DNA of 52,393 nt from Novipirellula herctigrandis (GTDB lineage: Bacteria > Planctomycetota > Planctomycetia > Pirellulales > Pirellulaceae). The translations under genes and the position numbers were made by a program. Of this stretch, positions 26,727 through 35,999 are shown in pieces; the stretch's first letter is position 1; the number at the start of each line of letters is the position of its first letter. Location of the stretch: positions 5,385,377-5,437,769 of the forward strand of contig SJPJ01000001.1 of the NCBI GenBank assembly GCA_007859835.1, written 5' to 3'. The notes beneath the pieces were generated by a model. It was not told the origin of the DNA and did no database searches. It saw only the letters and a program-made list of their open reading frames with translations.

Positions 26727-28391
26727 ATGCGAATCTTATCTTTTTTGTCCGTATTCGTTCTGCTTTTGATTGGTTGCGAAAAGCCAGCGGTCGAGTTTTC
26801 GCCAAAGGCGGCGCATCCCGTCAACGCGATGACGCTAAAGAAGTCCGCACCGGCGACGTCGTATGAAGTATCGGGAACCGTAAAATCTTGGAAAACCGAG
26901 CAAATCGGTTTTGAGGTCGCTGGACGTGTTCAGTGGGTTCTTGAACCGGGCAAGAACGTGGACGGTCGGATTACCGATGCGGATCAGAACTTGATTTCGG
27001 AAGGGACTCCGTTGGCCAAAATTGATCCTGTTCGGTACGAAATTGCGGTGCAATCGGCCACAGCCGCTCTTGATGTTGCAACGATGGACAAACAGATCGT
27101 CCAGATCCGGTATCAGGATACCATTCCCGCCGACATCGAATCGGCCAGCGCGGACGCCCGACTCGCGGAAGATGATTTTGCCCGTATCAAGCGGCTTCAA
27201 AACCAAAATGCTGTTTCTCAGGCCGAATACGATCAAGTGTCCACCCGGCTGCAAACACAAAAACTGCGACTGACGAATCTTCGCTCAAGCTTGAAACAGG
27301 CGAGCGCGGAATTGAAGGCAGCCGAGGCTCGCATTACCGTTGCGCAGCAAAACCTTGAAGACGCTCAGCGTGACCTTGAACACACCGTTCTTTATGCCTC
27401 ATACCGTGGACAAATTTCAGAAGTTCATGTCGTTCCGGGAAGCGTCATTAGCGCCGGTTCTGCTGTGTTGACTTTGCAGATGATGGACCCGATCAAGGTC
27501 GAAATCGAAGTCTCCGCGGAACAGTCGCGATTGATTCAGCGTCGTCGACAAGTGCCGGTCCGATTCACAATGCCCGAAGGAACGGATGAGTCTCAAATGG
27601 CAATGGTTTATGTCGTCGATCCAAGTGCCGATGCATCCACGCGAACGTTTACCGTAACGCTGCTGATTTTGAATAAACAGTATCGTCCGGAATTACCCGA
27701 ATCGTTAAGGAGCTTATCGGTTGCTAGGGCCGCGAAGATTTGGCCGTTGAACCTGAATGAAGTCATGGGAACCGACAGCGACGCCTTTTTGGTCGAAGAG
27801 AATATGCTCGAGCATGATGATCAAGGGCACTTTTTGTGGGTGATGGACGGCATCGAACTGATGCAAACGATGCCTGACGTAATGAAAGTGCGAAAGCATT
27901 ATGTTGAACGATTGGGCGTGCGGATTCCGTTCTTGGGAAACTGGGTATTCCAACCGGTGAAGTTTTTGGACGCAGGAAACGACATCAATTCGCGAACATT
28001 GATTGCAGGCAACCTCGAATTCCCAGAAGGAAACAAAGACCAATGGGATGGTCAATCGGTTGTGTTCGATTCGGGCCAACATTGGATGCTACGTCCGGGT
28101 GACCTCGTCCACGTGAATCTTGGTCGCGAACAAATCAAAGAAGGCTATTACGTTCCTGTGGAAGCAATTTATGAAGAGTCGGGTGAAACATTCGTGTTTG
28201 TGATCGACGAGAACGTCGCACGAAAAACGGAAATTAAAGTGGATTTGCCGGATAGGCTTGATACGGCATCGACGCTTCGTATCGATCCACTCGAAGCGGA
28301 TCGCTTTTCCGAAACCACACGCATCGTCGTCGATGGTGTTCATTTTTTGAAAGACGGCGATAAGCTTTTCGTGTTGGGAGAAAAGGAATGA
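26727..28391 (+). CDS. RND efflux periplasmic adaptor lipoprotein
   Basis: A 554-residue membrane-fusion protein linking an inner-membrane pump to an outer channel. A lipobox (VLLLIGC-EKP) ends the signal peptide, so the protein is a lipoprotein. Next are a beta-barrel/lipoyl half (IGFEVAGRVQWVLEPG), a long alpha hairpin at about 120-220 rich in Ala/Gln/Leu (QAEYDQVSTRLQTQKLRL, LEDAQRDLEHTVLYASYRG) and barrel strands. It is longer than AcrA (about 400): an insert at about 325-450 has no clear relative. Its TGA overlaps the pump ATG. ATG 26727 is the only start that gives the lipobox. Confidence 0.88.
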   Translation: MRILSFLSVFVLLLIGCEKPAVEFSPKAAHPVNAMTLKKSAPATSYEVSGTVKSWKTEQIGFEVAGRVQWVLEPGKNVDGRITDADQNLISEGTPLAKIDPVRYEIAVQSATAALDVATMDKQIVQIRYQDTIPADIESASADARLAEDDFARIKRLQNQNAVSQAEYDQVSTRLQTQKLRLTNLRSSLKQASAELKAAEARITVAQQNLEDAQRDLEHTVLYASYRGQISEVHVVPGSVISAGSAVLTLQMMDPIKVEIEVSAEQSRLIQRRRQVPVRFTMPEGTDESQMAMVYVVDPSADASTRTFTVTLLILNKQYRPELPESLRSLSVARAAKIWPLNLNEVMGTDSDAFLVEENMLEHDDQGHFLWVMDGIELMQTMPDVMKVRKHYVERLGVRIPFLGNWVFQPVKFLDAGNDINSRTLIAGNLEFPEGNKDQWDGQSVVFDSGQHWMLRPGDLVHVNLGREQIKEGYYVPVEAIYEESGETFVFVIDENVARKTEIKVDLPDRLDTASTLRIDPLEADRFSETTRIVVDGVHFLKDGDKLFVLGEKE

Positions 28392-31300
28392 ACTTGCCAG
28401 CGATTTCGGTCAAATACAAGCCAATTGTCGTGTCGCTTGCGGTGATGGCGATGGCGTGGGGAACGTTTGCTTTTTTTACGATGCCAAGACGCGAAGATCC
28501 GGAATTCACGATCCGTGTTTGCGTGATTTCAACCGCGTGGCCGGGTGCTCCTGCGGAAAAGGTCGAGGAGTTGGTGACCGAAAAGATCGAGCAGCAAATG
28601 GTCAGCATCGAACAGGTCGAGACGGTCCGGTCGACTTCGCTGGTAGGCCAATCGACCATTTTTGTGGAGCTTGATGACAAAGTCGCTCCGGCGGATATTC
28701 AAAATGTGTGGGACAAAGTTCGCGCCCGCGTTGCACTTGCACCAATGCCCGATCCCTCGATTCACCCCGTCGTCAATGACGAATTTGGCGATACGGCAGT
28801 GCTGGTTTTAGCGGTCCACCAAGTGCCCGTTCACGGACGAGACGAAGTTCGACCACAGGATCGTTATACACCACGGCAATTGGAAATTTGCGCAGAGACC
28901 ATCGAAGATGCTGTGCGACTATTACCTGGCGTTGCAAAAGTCGAAAAGTTTGGCATTCGCGAAGAAGCGGTCTTTATTGAGTCCGATCATGGCAATTGGG
29001 CACAATTGGCATTGACGACAAAGCAGCTAGAGCAATTGGCTGCGGATCGAAACATCATCCAACCAGGCGGTGAAATCTCAACCAGTTCGGGGCATTTTTC
29101 AGTCAAACCAGGTGGCGAATTCGACGCGATTGATGAAATCAAACAGATCGCAAGCACGGTGCGTTCGGACAAGGATGACAATAGCGTCTATTTGTCGGAC
29201 TTGGGGCTTACTGTGACACGCGACTATGAAGATCCGCCAAAGTATATCTGTCGATTTGGTGACTCGAAGTTGTCTTCACCCGCTGTGACCCTTGGGATAA
29301 CGATGCGGTCGGGTTCGAACATCATCGACATTTGCAATGCGTCGAAGCAAACCGTTCGAGAGCTAATTGAAGTTCAACACCGTTTGCCGCCCGACGTGGC
29401 GGTCACACCGGTATCGGATCAATCCGAGAACGTTTCGGCGAAGGTCAACGATGTCATTGTTAACTTTATCGAAGCAATTTTGATCGTGGTCATCGTGGTC
29501 TACATTGTCGTTGGTGTCCGGACTTCGTTTGTGATGGCTGCAAATATTCCAGTGGTGGTCATTGCTTCGATCGGAGTGATCACGCTGTTCGGCGTCCAGC
29601 TTGAGCAAATTTCGCTCGCTGCGATCATCATTTCCCTTGGGTTGTTGGTCGACAATGCCGTTCAAGTATGTGATCAAGCTCGTACGAATCAACTTGCTGG
29701 TATGAAACCGTTCCAAGCGGCGATCGAAGGTGCGAATACGTTAGCCATTCCAATGTTGGTCGGTACGTTGACAACGATGGCTGCCTTCGTGCCGATGCTG
29801 TTTGCGCTCGAAGGCGGTGCGAAGGAGTATGTCTATAGTCTTCCCGTAACGGTATCGACAACGCTTGCGCTAAGCTGGCTGCTGGCGATGACGCTCTGTG
29901 TGATTTTGGCGGGACTGTTCATTCGTGCTCCCAAACATCACGAGCCAGCCTCGCCGCTGGTTCGGCTGTTGTTGACAACAAGTAACCTCGTCGCAGCGAC
30001 GGTTCGTCGGTTATTAGGGAGGGGGCCACGTTTGGGTAACAGCATCGAGGAACCGAACGGTTCGCGTGGGCTTGCAAACCAAGAAAATCGAGGCGACAAG
30101 AATGTTTTGTTCCGCCTCTACGGCGTGATTGGCATGTGGGCGGTCAGGTTTAAATGGCTGACGTTGGTCGCTACGGTTGCGGTTTGCATTGCCATCTTGA
30201 TGCTGCCCGTTAGCTCCGAGTTTTTTCCGGAAGCGGCACGCGATCAATTTGCGGTGAAAATCTGGTTGCCTGAAACTGCTACGATCCAGCAGACGGACGA
30301 AATTGCCAAGCAAGTGGAAGATATCATCCGGCGGCTTAGTCCGGTGGGTGAAAATGAAACGGCGTACAATGGTCACGTCGAACGATTGCGGGCGATGCGT
30401 ACCATCGTCGGAGGTGGCGGTTCCCGATGGGCGTTGGCATGGAGTCCCGAACCGCCAGCGAGAAACTATGCTGAAATCTTAGTCCGGACGACCGACAACC
30501 GTTTCACCACCCATTTTGCTCATCAATTGCGAACGGTTTGTGAACGAGGTGATACCGAGTTGGGTTTGTTGCCGGTGGTGAATGCCAGAATTGTCCCCGT
30601 CAAATTGGCGCTTGGCCCGCCTGCGGATCCGTTGGTGTTTCGGATTATTGGTAACGGATTCGCCGATAGGGATGTTTTGCATCGTGCTAGCCGCCGATTG
30701 GTGGAGATTGTGGATGAACAGCCTGAAACATGGAATGTTCACGATTCTTGGGGCGTCAACGGATATCAAGTGCGGGTGAATGTAGACAAGGACCGCGCGA
30801 CATTGTCAGGAGTCACTAACGCCCAGGTGGCCAAAACATTGAACTCGTACTATTCGGGATTGAAGTTGACATCGTTTCGCGAGGGGGATCATCAGGTTCC
30901 GATTTACTTTCGGTTACGCCGCGAACCCGAGGCCGAAATGTCGATCCGCCGTTTGCAAGAGGCGTTCGTCGAAGGCGATAACGGAAAGACGCCGTTAGAG
31001 TCACTGGCCAGTTTTCAATTCTCTTGGGAACCCGCGAAGATCCAACGCCGAAACATGAACCGCGCGATAGAGGTGTCGTCGCAAATGGAACCCGGGGTGA
31101 CGGGCAACGACGTGGTATCGCGTGTCTTGAAGTCGGATGAAATGAAACAGCTTCAAGCGTCGCTGCCAATGGGATACTGGATCGAACCAGGTGGAGCTTA
31201 CGAAGAAAGCAAACAGTCGGGCGGTCAGATGGCGACGTCGTTCGCAATTTCGTTTGTGTTGATCGTGCTTTGTTTGATCTTTCAATACAACGGATGGTCC

Positions 31301-31834
31301 AAGCCAATCATGATTCTTGCGACGTTACCATTGGCTTTGGTTGGCGCATGGTTGGGACTGAGCCTGACGGACAATACGCTCGGGTTCATGCCTCAGCTTG
31401 GCATCCTCGCCTTGTTTGGGATCGTGCTTAATACGGCGATCATCTTTGTCGAATTTGCGGATATTCTGATTGCCGAAAAATCCGCGAGCTCCGACGGCAA
31501 TGGCCCCATTTGTGGAATTGAGAAAGAAGAGTTCCGCACCTGCCTTGTCGAAGCGGGAAAGCAGCGAATGCTACCTATTTTCCTAACGACGGCAACGACC
31601 GTGGGAGGCTTGTTGCCGTTAGCTCTAAGCGGTGGTCCGCTTTGGGTTGGGTTGGCGTGGTGTATGATTGTCGGGCTGTTGTTCACGACCACTTTGACAC
31701 TGTTTGTCGTGCCGGCATTCTATGCCGTTTTGGTCGAAAGCTTTGGCGTCAAACCGATAGCGAACACTTCTCCGTATCCATCCACGTCCTTGTCACCGCT
31801 GTCGCAGGGAGCCACTGTCGCAGAGAGCGTGTAG
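28388..31834 (+). CDS. RND-family efflux pump (AcrB/HAE1 type)
   Basis: An 1148-residue proton-driven exporter. It has the N-terminal helix (IVVSLAVMAMAWGTFAFFTM), then PRREDPEF, the porter domain, and two blocks of membrane helices. Block one contains GLLVDNAVQVCDQA, with the transport Asp, and AAFVPMLFALEGGAKEYV; block two contains LGILALFGIVLNTAIIFVEFAD and FLTTATTVGGLLPLALSGGPLW. The DN in GLLVDNAV fits the relay aspartate region of motif A. A linker of about 60 polar residues between the halves (KHHEPASPLVR... NQENRGDKNV) makes it longer than AcrB. The ATG overlaps the adaptor stop with AAAAGGA just upstream. No outer-membrane TolC-type gene is adjacent. Substrate cannot be told. Confidence 0.9.
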   Translation: MNLPAISVKYKPIVVSLAVMAMAWGTFAFFTMPRREDPEFTIRVCVISTAWPGAPAEKVEELVTEKIEQQMVSIEQVETVRSTSLVGQSTIFVELDDKVAPADIQNVWDKVRARVALAPMPDPSIHPVVNDEFGDTAVLVLAVHQVPVHGRDEVRPQDRYTPRQLEICAETIEDAVRLLPGVAKVEKFGIREEAVFIESDHGNWAQLALTTKQLEQLAADRNIIQPGGEISTSSGHFSVKPGGEFDAIDEIKQIASTVRSDKDDNSVYLSDLGLTVTRDYEDPPKYICRFGDSKLSSPAVTLGITMRSGSNIIDICNASKQTVRELIEVQHRLPPDVAVTPVSDQSENVSAKVNDVIVNFIEAILIVVIVVYIVVGVRTSFVMAANIPVVVIASIGVITLFGVQLEQISLAAIIISLGLLVDNAVQVCDQARTNQLAGMKPFQAAIEGANTLAIPMLVGTLTTMAAFVPMLFALEGGAKEYVYSLPVTVSTTLALSWLLAMTLCVILAGLFIRAPKHHEPASPLVRLLLTTSNLVAATVRRLLGRGPRLGNSIEEPNGSRGLANQENRGDKNVLFRLYGVIGMWAVRFKWLTLVATVAVCIAILMLPVSSEFFPEAARDQFAVKIWLPETATIQQTDEIAKQVEDIIRRLSPVGENETAYNGHVERLRAMRTIVGGGGSRWALAWSPEPPARNYAEILVRTTDNRFTTHFAHQLRTVCERGDTELGLLPVVNARIVPVKLALGPPADPLVFRIIGNGFADRDVLHRASRRLVEIVDEQPETWNVHDSWGVNGYQVRVNVDKDRATLSGVTNAQVAKTLNSYYSGLKLTSFREGDHQVPIYFRLRREPEAEMSIRRLQEAFVEGDNGKTPLESLASFQFSWEPAKIQRRNMNRAIEVSSQMEPGVTGNDVVSRVLKSDEMKQLQASLPMGYWIEPGGAYEESKQSGGQMATSFAISFVLIVLCLIFQYNGWSKPIMILATLPLALVGAWLGLSLTDNTLGFMPQLGILALFGIVLNTAIIFVEFADILIAEKSASSDGNGPICGIEKEEFRTCLVEAGKQRMLPIFLTTATTVGGLLPLALSGGPLWVGLAWCMIVGLLFTTTLTLFVVPAFYAVLVESFGVKPIANTSPYPSTSLSPLSQGATVAESV

Positions 31835-31998
31835 ACAAAATCGGGCTCACGCATCACGGACGCAAACGAAGTCAGACGCAATTCAGAAAATGACTCCGTA
31901 TCAATTGAAACTGCTTGGTTATGAGTCGCGAAAACGGCTAGAATCGTGATGATGAAGTGTCCAACGTGTTGTTTTCGAAAGATTGGGAGATTGTAATC

Positions 31999-32928
31999 AT
32001 GCCGGCTTATCACGTTGAGCGATCGATACAGATTGATGCTCCGGTGGAGAAAGTTTTCGATACGGTTGTCGATTTCAGTACGTGGACGACGTGGTCACCG
32101 TGGTTATGCGTGGATAAGAGCGCTGAAGTGACTGTCAGCGCCGATCCAAATTCGGTGGGTTCCCAATATGCCTGGGTCGGCGAAGTTGTTGGTCAAGGTG
32201 AGATGGAACATCTTCGGTTGGATCGACCTCGAAGCATTGCAGACGAAATTCGGTTCGTGAAACCGTTCAAGTCGAAGTCCAACGTTAGCTTTCGTCTTGA
32301 GTCGATTGGCCAAGGTGCGAAGATCACATGGATAATGGATGGCAATTTGCCGTGGTTCATGTTCTGGATGCGATCGCAAATGGAAACGTTCATTGCGATG
32401 GACTATGACCGTGGTTTGCGAATGTTGAAAGAGTACATTGAGACTGGCACGGTGCTCTCGGAAACGGAAGTTGTGGGGGTTGAATCGGCCGATCCTATCA
32501 CCGTCGTGGGTGCTCATAATTCCTGCGTTCTCGAAGCAATCAGCCCTGCAATGGAAAAAGCTTTCACTGCAGTGATCGATAGTTTTTCCGAAGCGGGAAT
32601 CTCGACAGAGACTGAGATGATCAGTGTCTACCACGATTTCGATATGAAAAGCGGGCGTTTTGAATTCACAAGTGGATTTGCGGTTGCACCGGGTTGTCAT
32701 TTGCCATCCGGCTTGGTGTCCCGCGATTTGGCTGGAGGCAAGGTGCTACATTTGCGGCACATTGGCAGTTATGGAAACTTGGGCAACGCGTGGAGTGGGG
32801 CCTATCAATACGCCCGCTACAAGAAAATAAAAATTCTGAAGCAGGCTGGGTATGAAGTTTATCGCAACGACCCCAAGACGACGCCGGTCGCGGAGCTGGT
32901 TACCGACATTTATCTGCCGATAAAATGA
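31999..32928 (+). CDS. SRPBCC domain fused to GyrI-like domain
   Basis: A 309-residue soluble protein with two small-molecule-binding domains. Residues 1-145 are an SRPBCC/polyketide-cyclase fold (HVERSIQIDAPVEKVFDTVVDFSTWTTWSPW), and residues of about 160-309 are GyrI-like (TVVGAHNSCVLEAISPAMEKAF, VLHLRHIGSYGNLGNAWSGAY, TDIYLPIK). ATG 31999 has GGGAG 9 bases before it; a frame to 31957 lacks this. The ligand is unknown; in some families such proteins bind drugs or signals that also feed MerR/TetR circuits, and it follows the efflux operon, though with about 165 bases between. Its last 29 bases overlap the convergent FMN reductase. Confidence 0.85.
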   Translation: MPAYHVERSIQIDAPVEKVFDTVVDFSTWTTWSPWLCVDKSAEVTVSADPNSVGSQYAWVGEVVGQGEMEHLRLDRPRSIADEIRFVKPFKSKSNVSFRLESIGQGAKITWIMDGNLPWFMFWMRSQMETFIAMDYDRGLRMLKEYIETGTVLSETEVVGVESADPITVVGAHNSCVLEAISPAMEKAFTAVIDSFSEAGISTETEMISVYHDFDMKSGRFEFTSGFAVAPGCHLPSGLVSRDLAGGKVLHLRHIGSYGNLGNAWSGAYQYARYKKIKILKQAGYEVYRNDPKTTPVAELVTDIYLPIK

Positions 32929-33439
32929 CCGCATCGGCAAGCCTGGTAGTTTCCTTCACCAGCGTCTTCACACGATCGGCGATTTCATCGTTGGCCAACG
33001 AGTCGCCTTCGAATGCATCGCCGGTCGCATAGATAAATCGTGGTACGATCAGGCAGCGAAAATCCAACATCAAACTATTCGCCAATCCCATCGCCGACAT
33101 GTAGCTGCCTTGCCCGCCCGCAGACAACATCATGCTTACCACTTTTTCGGTCCACGCTTGTCCCGTTAGCTCGATCGCATTTTTCGCAGCCGCATTGACG
33201 TCAAAGTTGTAAACGGGTGACGCGATAAAAATCGCTTTGGCAGATTCAATCAAGGATGACAGTCGTTTGACGTTCTCGTCGCCGTAAGCGGCAGCACCAT
33301 CACAGGCGGGCAACGGCGTGTCCGATAGATCGAACATCGTGACTTCGCGTCCCGTTGACCGGAGTTCGTCAGCGCAGGCTTTCGCCAGGATGCGGCTGCG
33401 ACTATCGGGGTTCAAGCTAGCACTGAGAACTAAGAACAT
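32900..33439 (-). CDS. NAD(P)H-dependent FMN reductase family
   Basis: A 179-residue flavodoxin-fold protein. The phosphate loop SASLNPDSRSRILAK is at residues 6-20, the flavin-side SPVYNFDVNAAAKNAIEL at about 75-92, and SAGGQGSYMSAMGLANSLMLDF at about 108-129. These are the marks of the NADPH-dependent FMN reductase / chromate reductase family, which reduce free flavin, quinones or azo dyes. ATG 33439 is used; the earlier TTG 33448 would add three residues. It converges on the SRPBCC gene with a 29-base coding overlap. Confidence 0.88.
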   Translation of the reverse strand: MFLVLSASLNPDSRSRILAKACADELRSTGREVTMFDLSDTPLPACDGAAAYGDENVKRLSSLIESAKAIFIASPVYNFDVNAAAKNAIELTGQAWTEKVVSMMLSAGGQGSYMSAMGLANSLMLDFRCLIVPRFIYATGDAFEGDSLANDEIADRVKTLVKETTRLADAVILSADKCR

Positions 33440-33552
33440 TAGGGTCAAGGCCTTTTGGGATTGGGTTGAGAAGCGATATTTCTATTGTAGTGCTTCGTGA
33501 ACTTTGATTCTTGCGTTTGCCGAAGTGAAAGTGGCAACGAGTCTTTCGCGGC

Positions 33553-33582
33553 CGAGGCTACGATATTGGACTCGTAGCCTCG
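33553..33582. other. Perfect 11-bp hairpin, REP-like
   Basis: CGAGGCTACGA (33553-33563) pairs perfectly with TCGTAGCCTCG (33572-33582) around an 8-base loop. It lies between the ThuA and FMN reductase genes, about 70 bases past the ThuA stop. No T-run follows on either strand, so it may be a repeated extragenic palindrome or a terminator of another kind. Confidence 0.5.
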
Positions 33583-33651
33583 TCCACTACACTTGAAATG
33601 AATCTCTAGCGGGCCCGAACATGTTTGCAGGCATGACAATGTCTTCAAGCT

Positions 33652-34419
33652 CTATTGGGCGGCTACCCATTTGATTCCACGCTCAAGAACCTCACGAAAA
33701 CCCGCATTGCTTTGGGCTTCTGGATTGTCGCCCAATGTCAATACGAACACACGACACTTGCCGAATTCTCTGGCCCAAGCAACTTCTTTCATGATGTCTT
33801 TGTGTTCTGACGTTAGCAGAATGGTGCTCTGGCCGTCATGCTTGCCATGCAGCACGTAGCCCTCGTCAATCGTGTTGAAATCTGCCATCCCAAGGGTGAT
33901 CGGATGCTCCGTGTCGGCCACTTCAATTTTCAGGTCGAGCTCCGGCTTCCAGCTGAAGTTGCGTTCATCGTGGCCAATCACCCGATCCCAAAAATCCCAC
34001 TTTTCCCATGCCAAAATTGCGTGATGCAGGATCACAATCCCCTGTCCTCGCTGGACAATCCGTTCCAAGGTCGCCTTGGCGTCACCGGCAAAATGGGGGC
34101 CGACCTCTGGGGCCTCTCCTCGCTCCATCCCGTAGAAGACCACAGCATCGTAGGCGTCACGGACTTCCTCCGAGCTTGATGCGAAATGCTCCATGTGTTG
34201 TGGGTAGGCATCCACGCCCGGCACTTCGCGAAACAGCCTATAGAACTCCGGCACATCAAACGCATGTCCTCCGGTAACGACGGCAATACGAACTCTATCG
34301 GTTTCGTTCCGAGTTCCATCGTCGTTCGGTTCAGGGGATGGCGTTGTCGGTCCCGAGCAGGAACTGAAAAAAATAGCCGAAGTCAATGCCAATAGAATTG
34401 GCCAAATCCGAAGTCTCAT
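33652..34419 (-). CDS. ThuA-like lipoprotein
   Basis: A 255-residue lipoprotein (lipobox IFFSSC-SGP) followed by a ThuA-like glutamine-amidotransferase fold: RVRIAVVTGGHAFDVPEFYRLF, YDAVVFYGMERGE, QRGQGIVILHHAILAW, HPITLGMADFNTIDEGYV and RVFVLTLGDN. ThuA proteins take part in disaccharide (trehalose, sucrose, 3-keto-sugar) utilisation, and secreted forms are very common in planctomycetes near sugar oxidoreductases and hydrolases. The ATG has AGGAG 5 bases ahead. It follows the GH43 gene on the same strand by 75 bases and is probably in one transcript with it. Confidence 0.87.
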   Translation of the reverse strand: MRLRIWPILLALTSAIFFSSCSGPTTPSPEPNDDGTRNETDRVRIAVVTGGHAFDVPEFYRLFREVPGVDAYPQHMEHFASSSEEVRDAYDAVVFYGMERGEAPEVGPHFAGDAKATLERIVQRGQGIVILHHAILAWEKWDFWDRVIGHDERNFSWKPELDLKIEVADTEHPITLGMADFNTIDEGYVLHGKHDGQSTILLTSEHKDIMKEVAWAREFGKCRVFVLTLGDNPEAQSNAGFREVLERGIKWVAAQ

Positions 34420-34494
34420 GGCAACTCCTAATCTTCCCCACTGTCAAAACGTAGGTAGAGTTCAGCGAGGTATTTGTCCGTGATAGGGATTCGT

Positions 34495-35514
34495 CTATTT
34501 AGTTAAAGACGTAATCGTGTGTTTCTCTACACCTTCAAAGGTGAGTTGAATCGGTTTGATGTGTCCATTGGAGTCGAACTCCATCCGGTCGATGCAAGTA
34601 ACTCGATGATTGGCGTCCGTTTCACCAAGGGGTCGCCGATGATAGATGGCATACCAGAGATCCTCATTAGGCTCATGGATGACCGAGTGATGTCCCGCTC
34701 CTGTGGCTACCTTCGGGTCCTGCTGCAATACCTTGGCAATTCGTTTGAACGGGCCCAATGGCGAATCGGCGATGGCATAGGCTACGCAATAGTTGGGCCC
34801 ACCCCAGCCGCCTTCCGACCACATGAAGTAGTACTTCCCATTTCGACGAAACATGGTGGGGCCTTCCACGTAACCATCGGGAGTAATCTCTTTGAACACG
34901 GTTCCGTCGTCGAAGGGTAGGAAGCCCGTGAAATCATCCTTCAACTTTGCGATATTGCAGTGCGACCAACCGCCATAAATCATGTAGTATTGGCCGTCCT
35001 CGTCAAGAAATGCAAATTGGTCGATTGGTTGTGCACCATTGTGAATCTTGCCGATCAGCGGTTTGCCGAGATGATCCGTGTACGGCCCCGCCGGATGGTC
35101 GGCCACGGCAACGCCGATGCCTCCGATTTCTCCATCATGCACGTCATTGGCACCAAAGAAAAGGAAATATTTTCCTGACTTTTCAATGATCGCGGGAGCC
35201 CACAGAGCGCGGCGAACCCATTTCACAATCTTGTTATCCAGAACTCGCTCGTGCCGCGTCCAATTCACAAGATCCGGCGAGGAAAATGCGTCGAGGTGCA
35301 ACTGCTCATCATAGGCCGCGGAAAAGGTGGGGAATATCCAGTATTCGTCACCAATAATAATACCCTCCGGGTCCGCATACCAACCGGGAACGACTGGGTT
35401 TCCAGAAGTCGCTTTTTCCGAAGTGGTATCGCCTAGGGCTGTTTGCTGCGTAAACAAATGAGAAACAGGAACAAGCAAGCTGAGGAAAAGGGGGAATATA
35501 AACTTTATTTTCAT
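34495..35514 (-). CDS. Glycoside hydrolase family 43-like enzyme
   Basis: A 339-residue exported five-bladed propeller glycosidase (signal peptide MKIKFIFPLFLSLLVPVSHL). The three GH43 carboxylates can be placed: Asp in PGWYADPEGI (about 48), the modulator Asp in AQPIDQFAFLDEDGQYY (about 165), and Glu in YVEGPTMFRRNGKYYFMWS (about 218). ALWAPAIIEKSGKYFLFF is also typical, though the usual WAPD has Ala. GH43 enzymes release xylose or arabinose; substrate cannot be fixed. The frame is open to 35748, but ATG 35514 starts the signal peptide. No accessory domain is present. Confidence 0.87.
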   Translation of the reverse strand: MKIKFIFPLFLSLLVPVSHLFTQQTALGDTTSEKATSGNPVVPGWYADPEGIIIGDEYWIFPTFSAAYDEQLHLDAFSSPDLVNWTRHERVLDNKIVKWVRRALWAPAIIEKSGKYFLFFGANDVHDGEIGGIGVAVADHPAGPYTDHLGKPLIGKIHNGAQPIDQFAFLDEDGQYYMIYGGWSHCNIAKLKDDFTGFLPFDDGTVFKEITPDGYVEGPTMFRRNGKYYFMWSEGGWGGPNYCVAYAIADSPLGPFKRIAKVLQQDPKVATGAGHHSVIHEPNEDLWYAIYHRRPLGETDANHRVTCIDRMEFDSNGHIKPIQLTFEGVEKHTITSLTK

Positions 35515-35999
35515 AAAGAATTTCTCGTTTGTCTCAGGTAGATCATTTGCGCAGGGTGAAGATCCAAACACGGAACCAATGGAAACGTCGCGACCGCAAG
35601 CAGAGTGCTCGACTACGCTAGCGACGATGTCCAAGAGCAAAGGGGGAGGGGCAAAAAAACGCATCTTTCTGTCCGATCCAATTGTTCTCTTGTTTCGTTG
35701 GTGGTTTCTTTGTTGGCGAGTATACCAAAGCGAGTGTTTCGGAGCCAACGCTTCGATTCATGCTTGCGGGGTCAATTCGTTAGCGTATTTGGGATGCTCC
35801 ATTATTCGCTGTATGACGCAAGCCGTCGGTTTTTCCCACGCCGAGACAGTGCCTGGTGCGTCTGACCGCTTCATCACTCCAATGCCGATCAGATGAATGG
35901 CTCGGCGTTCTTTGCTAAGATATTGCTCGGCTATTGCAGTAAATCAGAACTTCAATGCTTACCTACCATCTTCCACTATCTCTCCTTGGAACTGAATCC
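35515..35999. other. GH43 / DUF6807 divergent intergenic region
   Basis: A 485-base region between divergent genes. Short open frames cross it, but none has a ribosome site, family motif or plausible composition. It contains A-rich and G-rich stretches (35639-35662) and presumably both promoters. I see no defined regulatory element. Confidence 0.45.

Noticed and set aside
35579-35896. A 105-codon frame between GH43 and DUF6807
   Set aside because: No start signal, family motif or signal peptide; part of the divergent promoter region.
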